A stretch of 64,000 nucleotides of DNA from positions 1,550,001 through 1,614,000 of the forward strand of contig NZ_CP015225.1 in the NCBI RefSeq assembly GCF_001623525.1, written 5' to 3'. The position numbers and the translations under genes were made by a program. The notes beneath the pieces are model-generated. The model did not search any database and was not told where the DNA came from. It worked only from the letters and a program-made list of their open reading frames with translations. Shown one piece after another: positions 43,866 through 53,155 of the stretch (its first letter is position 1; every line of letters begins with the position of its first letter). This stretch comes from Pseudomonas fluorescens (GTDB taxonomy: Bacteria; Pseudomonadota; Gammaproteobacteria; Pseudomonadales; Pseudomonadaceae).

Positions 43866-45605
43866 ATGGACTTCTCGCTCAAACATCTGGCAGTGACCAC
43901 CCTGCTGCTGTCCAGCCTCGCTTCGATCACCACACCAGCATTCGCCAACATCACCGCCCAACAGGGCGCAGCCATCGTCAAAACCTTCTCCAACACCTCT
44001 GTCACCGATTTCAGGCAGTTCCTGGCCGACGTGGCCAAGAGCGACCCGGGCAAAGCCGCGAACCTCGGCCCGGCCATCAGCGCGTTCCAAGGCAACAAAA
44101 CCCTTTCCGCTGAACAGCAGAATGAAATCCATCGCCTGTTGGGTCTCTATGCCCGAGTGAAATACGGCCAAGCGGCCACCGAGACGCTGAAGGAACTGGT
44201 CGCCATCCCGACTTTTCGCAAGGACGGCGTCGCCCAGCACGAGAACCCGGAATTTCTCAAGATCGCCGACAAGATCAAAAGCCTCGCCGAAGCGTTCAAC
44301 CTCAACTTCCGCAATGTCGACAACCGCGTCTATGAGATTTCCCTCGAAGGCGGCGGTGACGAAGTCGTCGGCATTCACGCCCATGCCGACGTGGTGCCGG
44401 TAACGCCGGAAAACTGGGTGTTGAAAGATGGCACCCGCCTCGACCCGTTCAAGGTCACCCTGGTGGGCGACCGCATGTATGGCCGCGGTACCGAGGACGA
44501 CAAGAACGGCATCGTGGTCGCGCTCTATGCCATGAAAATCATCAAGGAAGAGAAACTGCCGCTGGCGCGCAACTTCAAGCTGCTGGTCGACACCACCGAG
44601 GAAACCACTGGCGACGCCATCCCCTATTACTTCGAACGCAACCCGACGCCCAACTACAACCTGGCGCTGGATGGCGGCTACCCCGTAGTGATCGCCGAGA
44701 AAGGCTATGGCACCATCATGGCGAACTTTACCCGACGCGCTGCACAGGGCAAGGGGGCAGAAATTACCGCGCTGACGGGCGGCCTGGCGACCAATCAGAT
44801 TCCGTCGACGTCCGTTGCCACCTTCGCCAGCGACAAGCCCGCCGAATTGGCTACCAGCCTGCTCAAGGCCGGTACCGACTATGCCAAGCGCAATGGCGGT
44901 CACTTCGAGGTGGCCAGCCAGGTTGTCGGCAAGGATGTCCAACTGACCTTCACTGGCGTGTCCGCCCACTCCTCCGAACCCGAGTCAGGCGTCAACCCGG
45001 TAGCAAGGATGCTGGACTTCATCCATGGCCTGGACGGCAAGGTCGCGCTCAAACGCAACCACATCACCGACGCCGCCCGCTATGCCGCCGACAACTGGGG
45101 CCTGGACTATCTGGGCAGCAAACTGGGAATTGGTTTTTCCGATGCTTTCATGGGCCCGCTGACCGCGTCCCTGACCTACGTCGGCATGGACGAGAAGACC
45201 TTCAAGTTGGCGGTCAACCTGCGAGTGCCAGTGGGCAAGACCACAGCAGCCCTCAAGACTGAAATCGCCGACAAACTGGCCGCCTGGAGCAAGAAGTCCC
45301 ACGTCGCGGTGGCCTTCGACTATTCCATTGACGAGCCGATGTACCGCAACCCCGAGGGGGAATGGGTCAAGGCACTGCTGGCCGTGGCAAGTGAAAACCT
45401 GGGCATGGAACACAAATACGGCACCTCTGCCGGCGCCACTTCGGTTCATGACTTGCCCAATGGCGTGCAATTCGGCCTGGCCATGCCCGACGTCAAGTAC
45501 ACCGGTCACAACGACAACGAGTTCAAGACGGTCGAGCAGTTCCTGTTGGACTTGCAGATCGTGACCGAGATGATGGGGCGGATCGGGCAGTTGCCCAAGT
45601 TGTAG
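43866..45605 (+). CDS. Secreted M20 family metallodipeptidase
   Basis: This 579-residue protein has a signal peptide (LLLSSLASITTPAFA). Zinc-site motifs are GIHAHADVVPVTPENW near residue 168, GRGTEDDKNGIVVALYA near residue 207 and LLVDTTEETTGDAIPYY near residue 240. GVSAHSSEPESGVNPVARML supplies a further metal or substrate His in the lid region. The length and the inserted dimerisation domain fit PepV/Sapep-type dipeptidases. AGGAA precedes the ATG. It probably hydrolyses dipeptides in the periplasm for nutrition. Confidence 0.85.
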   Translation: MDFSLKHLAVTTLLLSSLASITTPAFANITAQQGAAIVKTFSNTSVTDFRQFLADVAKSDPGKAANLGPAISAFQGNKTLSAEQQNEIHRLLGLYARVKYGQAATETLKELVAIPTFRKDGVAQHENPEFLKIADKIKSLAEAFNLNFRNVDNRVYEISLEGGGDEVVGIHAHADVVPVTPENWVLKDGTRLDPFKVTLVGDRMYGRGTEDDKNGIVVALYAMKIIKEEKLPLARNFKLLVDTTEETTGDAIPYYFERNPTPNYNLALDGGYPVVIAEKGYGTIMANFTRRAAQGKGAEITALTGGLATNQIPSTSVATFASDKPAELATSLLKAGTDYAKRNGGHFEVASQVVGKDVQLTFTGVSAHSSEPESGVNPVARMLDFIHGLDGKVALKRNHITDAARYAADNWGLDYLGSKLGIGFSDAFMGPLTASLTYVGMDEKTFKLAVNLRVPVGKTTAALKTEIADKLAAWSKKSHVAVAFDYSIDEPMYRNPEGEWVKALLAVASENLGMEHKYGTSAGATSVHDLPNGVQFGLAMPDVKYTGHNDNEFKTVEQFLLDLQIVTEMMGRIGQLPKL

Positions 45606-45650
45606 ATATCCCTGCTTGGTAAAGCCATCGAGGTTTGCTGGGTTCTAAAT

Positions 45651-45742
45651 GTGGCGAGGGGATTTATCCCCGCTGGACTGCGCAGCAGTCCCAAGATTTT
45701 GCGGTTGCTGCGCAACCGAGCGGGGATAAATCCCCTCACCAC
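45651..45742. repeat. REP pair, GGGGATTTATCCCC family
   Basis: Inverted copies lie at 45651-45676 and 45719-45742, of the same family as at 3526-3636. Confidence 0.9.
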
Positions 45743-45762
45743 AGGTGCCCCTCACCACAGGT
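45732..45762. repeat. 15-bp tandem duplication at a REP edge
   Basis: CCCCTCACCACAGGT occurs at 45732-45746 and again at 45748-45762, overlapping the end of the REP pair. It looks like a local slippage or REP-associated duplication. Confidence 0.8.
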
Positions 45763-45767
45763 TTATT

Positions 45768-45995
45768 TCATTCCTTCGGGTGAGTGGCGCTTGGATCGAT
45801 GACCTTGGCGGTGATATCGAGCAGCTCCAACCCCCAATCCCCGTGCAGATACCAATCCTCCCCAATCATCTCAGCCGGATGCATCGTTCGATCGGCACCG
45901 TTGCCGCAGGCCAGCGCACTGGTTGGACAGTAGCGATCACACCCCCAGCAAATGCGCTCGGGATGTTTGGGACTGATGGGAAAGGGCTTTGCCAT
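45768..45995 (-). CDS. DUF3079 small cysteine-rich protein
   Basis: This 75-residue protein contains KHPERICWGCDRYCPTSALA followed by CGNG, giving four cysteines that could bind a metal. It matches DUF3079. A longer frame upstream has no family similarity, so the internal ATG is used. It is divergent from the ftrABCD operon, sharing a 204-bp promoter region with a Fur-like box, so iron control is possible. Function unknown. Confidence 0.75.
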   Translation of the reverse strand: MAKPFPISPKHPERICWGCDRYCPTSALACGNGADRTMHPAEMIGEDWYLHGDWGLELLDITAKVIDPSATHPKE

Positions 45996-46122
45996 GACGA
46001 CCCCGTATAACGGATGGGTGTACCCGCACCCTACCGCGTCGGGGCGCCGTGCCCCTTGATCGCGATCAAGAACAACCGCGCAGGAACGAGTCGTCACTCG
46101 TTGTTGGAAAATTCGCGCTGAA

Positions 46123-46147
46123 AATTGACAAGAATCATTATTATTCG
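46123..46147. promoter_or_regulatory. Fur-box-like sequence upstream of ftrABCD
   Basis: The stretch contains GACAAGAATCATTATTATTC. Its right half, AATCATTAT, is a perfect match to the Fur consensus half-site, the left half is weaker. It lies about 55 bp before the first ftr gene, so iron-dependent repression is likely. Confidence 0.65.
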
Positions 46148-46199
46148 CAGCAAAGCTTCCTAGACTCGGCGCCATCATTTAGCCAACCAGGAAGTCATC

Positions 46200-46730
46200 A
46201 TGCGCACACTTGCAACTCTGCCTCTGGCCCTGCTGTTTCTCGCACCGCTGGCCCAGGCCAAGGAATACCCCATCGGCGAACCGCAACTGTGCCCGGGACT
46301 GGAGGTCGGTGCGGTGTATTTGCAGCCGATTGAAATGGCCCCGGCCGGGATGATGCGCGCCACTGCCGATTCCGACGTGCACCTGGAAGCCGACATCCGC
46401 GCCACGGCGGACAATAAGCAGGGCTTCCAGGAAGGTAGTTTCGTGCCCTACCTCAATGTGTCGTTCCAACTGAAGAAACAAGGCAACGACACCGAACTCA
46501 AGGGTGACTTCCACGCCATGGTCGCCAACGACGGGCCGCACTATGGCGACAACGTCAAGCTGCTCGGCCCTGGCAAATATCAACTGACGTTCACCCTCCT
46601 GCCACCTGGCGGCCATGGCTCCCTCGGCCGTCATACCGACAAGGAAACCGGCGTGGCGCCATGGTTCGAACGTTGCGAACTGCATTACGAATTCGTCTAC
46701 GCCGGGATCGGTAAAAAAGGCGGGTACTGA
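46200..46730 (+). CDS. ftrA: FtrA, P19/Tp34-type periplasmic iron-binding protein
   Basis: This 176-residue protein has a signal peptide (LPLALLFLAPLAQAK). The Tp34/P19 body contains IGEPQLCPGLEVGAVYLQPI, VHLEADIRATADNKQGF and MVANDGPHYGDNVKLLGPGK, with His and Met/Glu residues able to hold Cu and Fe. P19-type proteins bind iron in the periplasm for an Ftr1-type permease. AGGAAG precedes the ATG. It starts a four-gene operon equivalent to FtrABCD of Brucella and Bordetella. Confidence 0.85.
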   Translation: MRTLATLPLALLFLAPLAQAKEYPIGEPQLCPGLEVGAVYLQPIEMAPAGMMRATADSDVHLEADIRATADNKQGFQEGSFVPYLNVSFQLKKQGNDTELKGDFHAMVANDGPHYGDNVKLLGPGKYQLTFTLLPPGGHGSLGRHTDKETGVAPWFERCELHYEFVYAGIGKKGGY

Positions 46731-46732
46731 GC

Positions 46733-47095
46733 ATGCGCCACTCATCCTGCCCACGGCACGTCGCGCCTCATCGACGCCTGGCCTGGCTGACGCTGGCCGG
46801 TTTGCTGCTGCCCTCGATCGCCCATGCCGAACTGCCAACCTACGAGCTGAGCATACGCGACGGGCATTTCACGCCGTCGCAACTGGAAGTACCGGCCGGG
46901 CAACGCTTCAAGATCGTGCTCAAGAACATCGGCCAAGGCCCGGCGGAGTTCGAAAGCACGCCTTTGCGCGTCGAGAAAGTGCTCTCGCCCGGTGTCACGA
47001 CCTTCGTGGTCATCCACCCACTGCGCCCAGGGCACTATCCGTTTTTCGACGAATTCAATCCGCAACTGCCCGAGGGCGGGATTCTCGCTCAGTAG
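46733..47095 (+). CDS. ftrB: FtrB, periplasmic cupredoxin-like protein
   Basis: This 120-residue exported protein (signal LTLAGLLLPSIAHA) has a cupredoxin-like fold: YELSIRDGHFTPSQLEVPAG, then IVLKNIGQGPAEFES and the late RPGHYPFFDEFNP. In FtrABCD systems FtrB is thought to oxidise Fe2+ before permeation. Classical type-1 copper ligands are not all evident, so the metal site is uncertain. It lies 2 bp after ftrA. Confidence 0.85.
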   Translation: MRHSSCPRHVAPHRRLAWLTLAGLLLPSIAHAELPTYELSIRDGHFTPSQLEVPAGQRFKIVLKNIGQGPAEFESTPLRVEKVLSPGVTTFVVIHPLRPGHYPFFDEFNPQLPEGGILAQ

Positions 47096-47117
47096 TTGGT
47101 CTGCAGGAGGCATTTGC

Positions 47118-47972
47118 ATGACTCAATCGATGTTCATTGTATGGCGCGAAAGCGTCGAGGCGTTGTTGGTGATCGGGATTCTCCAGGCCTGGGTCAGCCG
47201 GCAACACCAGGCCAGCCAGCTGTTGCGCTATGTATGGACCGGCGCGGCGCTGGGCCTGTTGCTTTCGGGCGTGCTGGCCGGCCTGATCCTGCTGGCCGGC
47301 GAGGCCATGAGCGGGACGGCCAATGAATGGTTCCAAGCGTCGCTGGCACTGGTCGCCAGCCTGCTGATTGTGCAGATGGTCGGCTGGATGCATCGAAACG
47401 CAAGGACGCTCAAGCATGACCTGGCGCGCCACGCCGACCAGCGCCTGAGCCGCCAGGGCGGCCTGGGCCTGTTGGTGCTGGCCCTGCTGGCGGTCAGTCG
47501 CGAAGGCAGTGAAACCGTGGTGTTCTTGTATGGTGCCGGTGGGCGCCTGCAAGGGCCGCAACTGGGCTTGTTCGCTGTGGGCGCGCTGGCCGGGCTGGTG
47601 CTGTCGCTGCTGACCGTCTCCTTGCTGCACAGCAGCCGCCGGTTCATTTCATGGCCGCGTTTCTTTGCCATCAGCGAAGCGATCCTGCTGCTGTTGGGGG
47701 CGGCGTTGCTGGTCAGCGGTATCGAGCGCGTCGGCGGGCAACTGCTCGCGATGGATTGGCCCGAGGCGGTGTATCGCGCCATTGGCGACGCGCTGTGGGA
47801 CAGCAGCGCGATACTCGATGACGGCCATGGTTTCGGCGGGTTCCTGGCGGACTTCACCGGGTATCGGGCCAGCCCGAGTGCGATGACGCTGCTGGTGTGG
47901 CTGGGCTATTGGGGCGTCGTCGCGGGCTGGCTGCGGCCACGCAAGGCGGAAAACCTGCCATGCCCGACCTGA
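47118..47972 (+). CDS. ftrC: FtrC, Ftr1-type iron permease
   Basis: This 284-residue protein has about seven membrane helices. The two REXXE iron-translocation motifs are present: RESVE at residues 10-14 and REGSE near residue 128 (in LLAVSREGSETVVFLYGAGG). They mark the Ftr1/OFeT family. GGAGG precedes the ATG, and a longer in-frame extension is discarded. It would carry oxidised iron across the inner membrane. It overlaps ftrD by 13 bp. Confidence 0.9.
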   Translation: MTQSMFIVWRESVEALLVIGILQAWVSRQHQASQLLRYVWTGAALGLLLSGVLAGLILLAGEAMSGTANEWFQASLALVASLLIVQMVGWMHRNARTLKHDLARHADQRLSRQGGLGLLVLALLAVSREGSETVVFLYGAGGRLQGPQLGLFAVGALAGLVLSLLTVSLLHSSRRFISWPRFFAISEAILLLLGAALLVSGIERVGGQLLAMDWPEAVYRAIGDALWDSSAILDDGHGFGGFLADFTGYRASPSAMTLLVWLGYWGVVAGWLRPRKAENLPCPT

Positions 47973-49327
47973 CCCCCTGGCTCCAACGCCTGGGCGACGG
48001 CATGCGGCGCCACGGTGCAACCATTCGTGCCGTGCAATGGGTGGTAGTGCTGTTCTACGCGGTGCTGCTGGTGGTGCCGGCCCTGCTGCCATTGCCCAGC
48101 GGCCAGGCACGACTGTTCGACAATCTCACGCTGCTGGCGCAGTTTCTGTTCTGGGGCCTGTGGTGGCCGTTCGTGTTGCTGTCGATCGTGTTGTTCGGGC
48201 GGCTCTGGTGTGGCGTGCTGTGCCCGGAAGGCGCCTTGAGCGAATGGGCCAGCCAGTACGGCAAGGGCTTAGGGGTGCCGCGCGGCTTGCGCTGGGCTGG
48301 CTGGCCGACCTTGGCGTTCTGCCTGACGACCCTCTACGGTCAACTGATCAGCGTCTACGACTACGCCCAGGCGGCGTTGCTGATCCTGGGCGGCTCGACC
48401 GTCGCTGCGGTGATCGTCGGCCTGTTGTTCGCCCGGGGCAAGCGGGTGTGGTGCCGCTACCTGTGCCCGGTCAGCGGCGTCTTTTCCCTGCTCGCTCGCT
48501 TGGCGCCGGTGCACTTTCAGGTGGACGAACAACGCTGGCTGGAAAACCCCGCACCGCGTCGCCCTCCTCCCAACTGCGCGCCCCTGCTGGACATCCGCCG
48601 CATGCGTGGCGCCGCCGATTGCCACGCCTGTGGTCGCTGCAGCGGCCAGCGCGATGCGGTGCGCCTGATTGCCCGCTCCAGCAGCGAGGAAATCCTGCAC
48701 TCGACGGCTAACACCCTCTCGCCCTGGGATGTTCGCTTGCTGTTGTTCGGTGTCATCGGCCTGGCCATGGGCGCCTTCCAGTGGACTGTCAGCCCATGGT
48801 TCATCGACCTCAAGCAAAGCCTGGCCCAATGGCTGGTCAGTCATGATTGGCTCTGGGCACTCCAGGACAACGCGCCCTGGTGGCTGTTGACGCACTATCC
48901 GCAACTCAATGACAGTTTCAGTTGGCTCGATGGTTTTTGCATCGTCGCGTACCTGGGCATGAGTGCGCTACTGATAGGCACTTCGCTGATGCTGCTGATG
49001 CGCCTGGCGGCACGCCTCTCGGGTGACAGCACACAATATCCGCCCTTAGCCATCACCCTGACGCCCCTTGGCGGTGCAGGGTTGTTCCTCGGCTTGTCGG
49101 CCACCACGGTCAAGCTGCTGCGCTATGAAGGCCTACTGCTGGAATGGGTACAACCGGCTCGGGCCGTATTGCTGATAGCGGCGATAGCCTGGAGTTTATG
49201 GCTGGGCTGCAAACGCCTGCAGCAGGCGCAGACTCCACCGATCCGACGATGGCCAGCCATGGCCTGCCTGGTCTTGGCCAGCAGCCTGGTGGGTTATGGC
49301 TGGTGGCTACAGTTCTGGGGATGGTGA
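47960..49327 (+). CDS. ftrD: FtrD, membrane 4Fe-4S ferredoxin-like protein
   Basis: This 455-residue protein has several membrane helices and NapH/NosR-like cysteine motifs: RLWCGVLCPEGALSE near residue 80, VWCRYLCPVSGVFSLLARL near residue 162 and ADCHACGRCSGQRDAV near residue 218. These can hold iron-sulfur clusters. In FtrABCD it is thought to accept electrons from Fe2+ oxidation. It is the last gene of the operon, followed by a REP pair. Confidence 0.88.
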   Translation: MPDLTPWLQRLGDGMRRHGATIRAVQWVVVLFYAVLLVVPALLPLPSGQARLFDNLTLLAQFLFWGLWWPFVLLSIVLFGRLWCGVLCPEGALSEWASQYGKGLGVPRGLRWAGWPTLAFCLTTLYGQLISVYDYAQAALLILGGSTVAAVIVGLLFARGKRVWCRYLCPVSGVFSLLARLAPVHFQVDEQRWLENPAPRRPPPNCAPLLDIRRMRGAADCHACGRCSGQRDAVRLIARSSSEEILHSTANTLSPWDVRLLLFGVIGLAMGAFQWTVSPWFIDLKQSLAQWLVSHDWLWALQDNAPWWLLTHYPQLNDSFSWLDGFCIVAYLGMSALLIGTSLMLLMRLAARLSGDSTQYPPLAITLTPLGGAGLFLGLSATTVKLLRYEGLLLEWVQPARAVLLIAAIAWSLWLGCKRLQQAQTPPIRRWPAMACLVLASSLVGYGWWLQFWGW

Positions 49328-49361
49328 TGTGTTCACACTACCTGAATCCGATACAACACCC

Positions 49362-49445
49362 TGTGGGAGCTTGCTCGCGATGAGGCCAGCAAGCCCGACA
49401 TGCATGTGACTGACCACCGTCATCGCGAGCAAGCTCGCTCCCACA
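49362..49445. repeat. REP pair, TGTGGGAGC family (left copy shortened)
   Basis: Inverted copies lie at 49362-49380 and 49423-49445. The left copy lacks four bases in TGTGGGAGC-TTGCTCGCGA, so the outer stem is bulged. Confidence 0.85.
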
Positions 49446-49510
49446 GAGTAAACGCGATCACCAAAGAACCACACCACGCGGGCTTAACGCAGGTATTGCG
49501 CAATGCCATA

Positions 49511-51931
49511 TCACCCTCTAACCCACCGCCCCTGCCGACTCAACTCAGGCTTTTTTAAAAACACCCTCTGCGGCAACAGCAACCAAGCCAACGCCGGCAG
49601 CAAGATCAAGGCCCCGAGCATGTTCACCAAGAACATGAAGGCCAGCAAAATCCCCATATCAGCTTGAAACTTGATCGGCGAGAACGCCCAGGTCGACACC
49701 GCCACAGCCAAAGTCATGCCCGTCAACAACACCACTTTGCCGGTGAACAGAAGCGCCTGGTAATACGCCTGGGCCAAGGTGTCACCGGCCCGCATTCGCG
49801 CCAGGATCACGCTCAACACATAGAGCGCATAATCGACCCCGATGCCCACGCCCAGTGCAATGACCGGCAGCGTCGCGACTTTCACCCCCATGCCCAGCCC
49901 CACCATCAGCGCCTCGCACAGGATCGAGGTGAGCATCAGCGGCAGCATCGCGCACAGGGTTGCGCGCCAGCTGCGGAAGGTCACCAGGCATAGCAGGCTG
50001 ACCGCGCCATAGACCCAGAACAGCATCTCGCGCATGGACTTCTTCACCACGATATTGGTCGCCGCTTCGATCCCCGCACTGCCGGCCGCGAGCATGAACT
50101 TGACCTCCGGCATCTGGTGCCCGGCGATAAACTGCTCACTGGCCTCCACCACCCGGTTCAAGGTGTCAGCCTTGTGATCGGCCAGGTAAACGTACAGCGA
50201 CAGCATCGAGCAGCCCTGATTGAACAGTTCTCGCGGGGCACGGGTTTGCACGGCCCCCAGTGCGCCGTCATTGGGGATCAGTTCATACCATTTGAAGTTG
50301 CCTTCGTTATAACCGACCGTGGCGATCTTGCTCAGCGCGGCCATCGAGGTGGTCGATTCCACGCCGGGCAATTGCTCCAGTTGCCAGGCCAGCGCATCTA
50401 CCGCGGACAAGCTGGCGTAACGGGTGCATTGATCCTCGGGGGTCTTGATCATGACCACGAAAATATCCGAGCTGGCCGCATAGTTCTGGGTCATGAACAA
50501 CGCATCGCGGTTGTAGCGCGAGTCGGCACGCAACTCTGGAGCGCCAGGGTCCAAGTCGCCGATTTTCAGGTGCAGGCTCACGGCAAAACCAGACGCGGCC
50601 AACAGCAAGCCAGTCAACATGGCGCCCGTGGCCCAGCGCCGCTGGGTGAACAGATCAAGCACACGCCACAGGGGATGCTTGATCTGCGCCTGTTGCTCGG
50701 TGGTTTCCGCACTCAGGCTGCGTTGCGCTGCCGCCGGGCTGACGCCGATATAGCTGAGCAGGATCGGCAGCAGGATCAGGTTGGTGAAAATCAGCACCGC
50801 CACCCCGAGGCTGGCGGTGATTGCCAGGTCCTGGATCACCCGAATGTTGATCAGCAGCAACACCGCGAAGCCCACCGCATCGCAGAGCAAAGCGGTGATG
50901 CCGGCGGCGAACAGTCGGCGGAAGGTATAGCGCGCGGCGACCACCCGGTGGGTGCCGCGGCCGATGTCCTGCATGATGCCGTTCATCTTCTGCGCGCCAT
51001 GGCTCATGCCAATGGCGAACACCAGGAACGGCACCAAGGCCGAGTAAGGGTCCAGTTCATAACCGAGCAGCGCCAGCAGCCCCAGTTGCCAAAGCACCGC
51101 CGCCAGTGAACAGATCACCACCACCAAGGTGCTTCGCGCGCAACGGGTGTAGCCAAACAGCACCAAGACCGTCACCAGCACCGCCACCACGAAAAACAGC
51201 AGTACCTGGGTCATGCCCTCGATCAGGTCGCCGACGATCTTGGTAAAGCCAGTGACATGAATCCGCAGGTCATCGGTCTGGTACTTGTCTCGCAGCGCCT
51301 CCAGTTGTCGGGAAAACTCGCCATAGTCCAGCGCCTTGCCCGTCTGCGGATTGATTTCCAGCAACGGCACGAAAATCACGCTGGACTTGAAGTTGCCGGC
51401 GACCAATTGACCGACTTCCCCGGAGCGGGCGACGTTGGTTCGCACCTGCTCGAGGCTGGTGGCCGAGCCATCGTAGTCGTCAGGGATCACCGTGCCGCCG
51501 TCGAGCCCGTCTTCGGTCACGGCGGTCCAGCGCGTGGTCGGGGTCCATAATGATTTCATGTAGGGGCGGTCGACGCCCGGCAGCAGATAGAGCTCGTCGT
51601 TGAGCCTGGCCAGGGTGTCGAGGTAGTCCTTGGTGAAAATACTCCCCTGCTTGACCTCCACGGCGATGCGCAGCGAGTTGCCCAGGCCGCTCAGTTCCTT
51701 GCGATTCTCCAGGAAATTGGCGACATAGGGATGCCCCGTGGGAATGGTCTTCTCGTAGCTGGCATTGATGCCGATGCGCGTGGCTTGCCAACCGAGCACC
51801 AACGTCACCAGCAGGCACAGCAGGATCACCAGCGGTCGATGGTTGAAGATCGCTCGCTCAGCGAAGTTGCCAGACGCCCGGTCAAAGTCTTCCTGGCGGC
51901 CGATCACGGTTTGAGTTTTATCGTCTTTCAA
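49511..51931 (-). CDS. RND superfamily exporter (MMPL/hydrophobe exporter type)
   Basis: This 806-residue protein has about 12 membrane helices with two large loops (residues about 60-230 and 430-630). FGYTRCARSTLVVVICSLAA, VFAIGMSHGAQKMNGIMQDI and VIALGVGIGVDYALYVLSVI are typical of MMPL/RND exporters of hydrophobic compounds. A TTG with CAGGAG six bases upstream is a better start than the GTG 18 bp earlier. It ends a six-gene operon with two outer-membrane-associated proteins. It likely moves a hydrophobic substrate or a lipid. Confidence 0.85.
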   Translation of the reverse strand: MKDDKTQTVIGRQEDFDRASGNFAERAIFNHRPLVILLCLLVTLVLGWQATRIGINASYEKTIPTGHPYVANFLENRKELSGLGNSLRIAVEVKQGSIFTKDYLDTLARLNDELYLLPGVDRPYMKSLWTPTTRWTAVTEDGLDGGTVIPDDYDGSATSLEQVRTNVARSGEVGQLVAGNFKSSVIFVPLLEINPQTGKALDYGEFSRQLEALRDKYQTDDLRIHVTGFTKIVGDLIEGMTQVLLFFVVAVLVTVLVLFGYTRCARSTLVVVICSLAAVLWQLGLLALLGYELDPYSALVPFLVFAIGMSHGAQKMNGIMQDIGRGTHRVVAARYTFRRLFAAGITALLCDAVGFAVLLLINIRVIQDLAITASLGVAVLIFTNLILLPILLSYIGVSPAAAQRSLSAETTEQQAQIKHPLWRVLDLFTQRRWATGAMLTGLLLAASGFAVSLHLKIGDLDPGAPELRADSRYNRDALFMTQNYAASSDIFVVMIKTPEDQCTRYASLSAVDALAWQLEQLPGVESTTSMAALSKIATVGYNEGNFKWYELIPNDGALGAVQTRAPRELFNQGCSMLSLYVYLADHKADTLNRVVEASEQFIAGHQMPEVKFMLAAGSAGIEAATNIVVKKSMREMLFWVYGAVSLLCLVTFRSWRATLCAMLPLMLTSILCEALMVGLGMGVKVATLPVIALGVGIGVDYALYVLSVILARMRAGDTLAQAYYQALLFTGKVVLLTGMTLAVAVSTWAFSPIKFQADMGILLAFMFLVNMLGALILLPALAWLLLPQRVFLKKPELSRQGRWVRG

Positions 51932-51983
51932 GTTTGACTCCTGTTGCACGAGCCGTGGCCCGATAGCGCTACACCGTGAAGTT

Positions 51984-53087
51984 TCAAGGTTGACCTGCGG
52001 CCCGCGGATCCTGGTCAGCGGCCACGCCGGTCAAGCCGACACTGGTCAGGCTGCCGTCGACCGCCTGCTGCACGGCAGCGAGGGTCCCGCCGCTGCGGCT
52101 CTGCCGCTTGTCAAAGCTTCGCCCCTGGTCATGGCTGAATAAAAGCTCACCACTCTGGCTGGCCAACAACAGGCCGCCGTCGCGCAGTTGGAGGGCACTC
52201 GCCAGTGTCGATTCGATACCGGTATCAAGGCGGCGCCAACTGTTGCCACGATCCCCGGACCACCAGGCGTTGCCGCGCAGGCCATAGACCACCAAGGCCC
52301 CGTCGCGGGTGCCGAGCAGACCGAAGAAGCTGCCCTCATACGGCGACTTCAAGGCCTGGAATGACTGCCCTGCGTCGGTCGAACGCAACAGCAAACCGCG
52401 CTCACCCACCAACCACAGATCGTTGCCCACGGCGCGGATGCCATACAGGTTCAAGCCCTGGGGATTGTCCACATGCCGCATCCACGGCTGCCAGCTTCGC
52501 CCGCCGTCGTCGGTACGGAAGATCTGGTTGTAGGCACCCACGACGTAGCCGTGCAGGCGGTCACTGAAGTACAGGTCGAGAAACGGTTTATCCGGTCCGT
52601 CATCGAGCATGCGCCGTGCCTGCGCCAAGTGGCTGGTACCGTCGGGTTGATTGACATCGCGCTCAGCGAACTGCACCGCCAAGGCGATGGCACGCTGACC
52701 GTCGAGTTGCTTTTGCCAGGTTTCCCCGCCGTCCTGGGTGTGCAACACCACGCCCAGATGACCGACCGCCCAACCCTGCTCGGCATCGACGAATTGCACC
52801 GCCGTCAGGCTGACACTGACCGGCACGCGGGCCTGGCGCCAGGTCGTCCCGGAATCGTCCGAGAGCAACACAATGCCGCGCTCACCGACCGCCACCAGAC
52901 GCTCCCCGGCCCGGGTCAAGCCAAGCAACACCGCACGCGGTGCCTTGGCCGTCGGTAAGGCCGATTGCTGGAGCGCGGCGAACGTCGTGGCCGGTGCCGC
53001 GATGGCACTATTGGCCAACAGGCACGACGCCAGGACACAGGCTCCCCAGCGCCGGGCAAAACTCGCAAAGCATTGTTCAACGTTCAT
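51984..53087 (-). CDS. YCF48/BNR-type beta-propeller, exported
   Basis: This 367-residue protein has a signal peptide (VLASCLLANSAIAA). It is built of repeated propeller blades with BNR/Asp-box-like turns: DDSGTTWRQ, DGGETWQK, DGGRSWQPW, DAGQSFQA, DRGNSWRRL and DQGRSFDK. That fits the YCF48/HCF136 family. In this operon type, found beside MMPL, DUF1302 and DUF1329 genes, it is probably an assembly or partner protein in the envelope. GGGAAA precedes the ATG. Confidence 0.8.
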   Translation of the reverse strand: MNVEQCFASFARRWGACVLASCLLANSAIAAPATTFAALQQSALPTAKAPRAVLLGLTRAGERLVAVGERGIVLLSDDSGTTWRQARVPVSVSLTAVQFVDAEQGWAVGHLGVVLHTQDGGETWQKQLDGQRAIALAVQFAERDVNQPDGTSHLAQARRMLDDGPDKPFLDLYFSDRLHGYVVGAYNQIFRTDDGGRSWQPWMRHVDNPQGLNLYGIRAVGNDLWLVGERGLLLRSTDAGQSFQALKSPYEGSFFGLLGTRDGALVVYGLRGNAWWSGDRGNSWRRLDTGIESTLASALQLRDGGLLLASQSGELLFSHDQGRSFDKRQSRSGGTLAAVQQAVDGSLTSVGLTGVAADQDPRAAGQP

Positions 53088-53155
53088 GTCTTTTCCCACT
53101 TCGAAAATCGCCAGCATCCGCGACGAGCCTCTCACCCGCCGCGGTGCTCCAGGGT

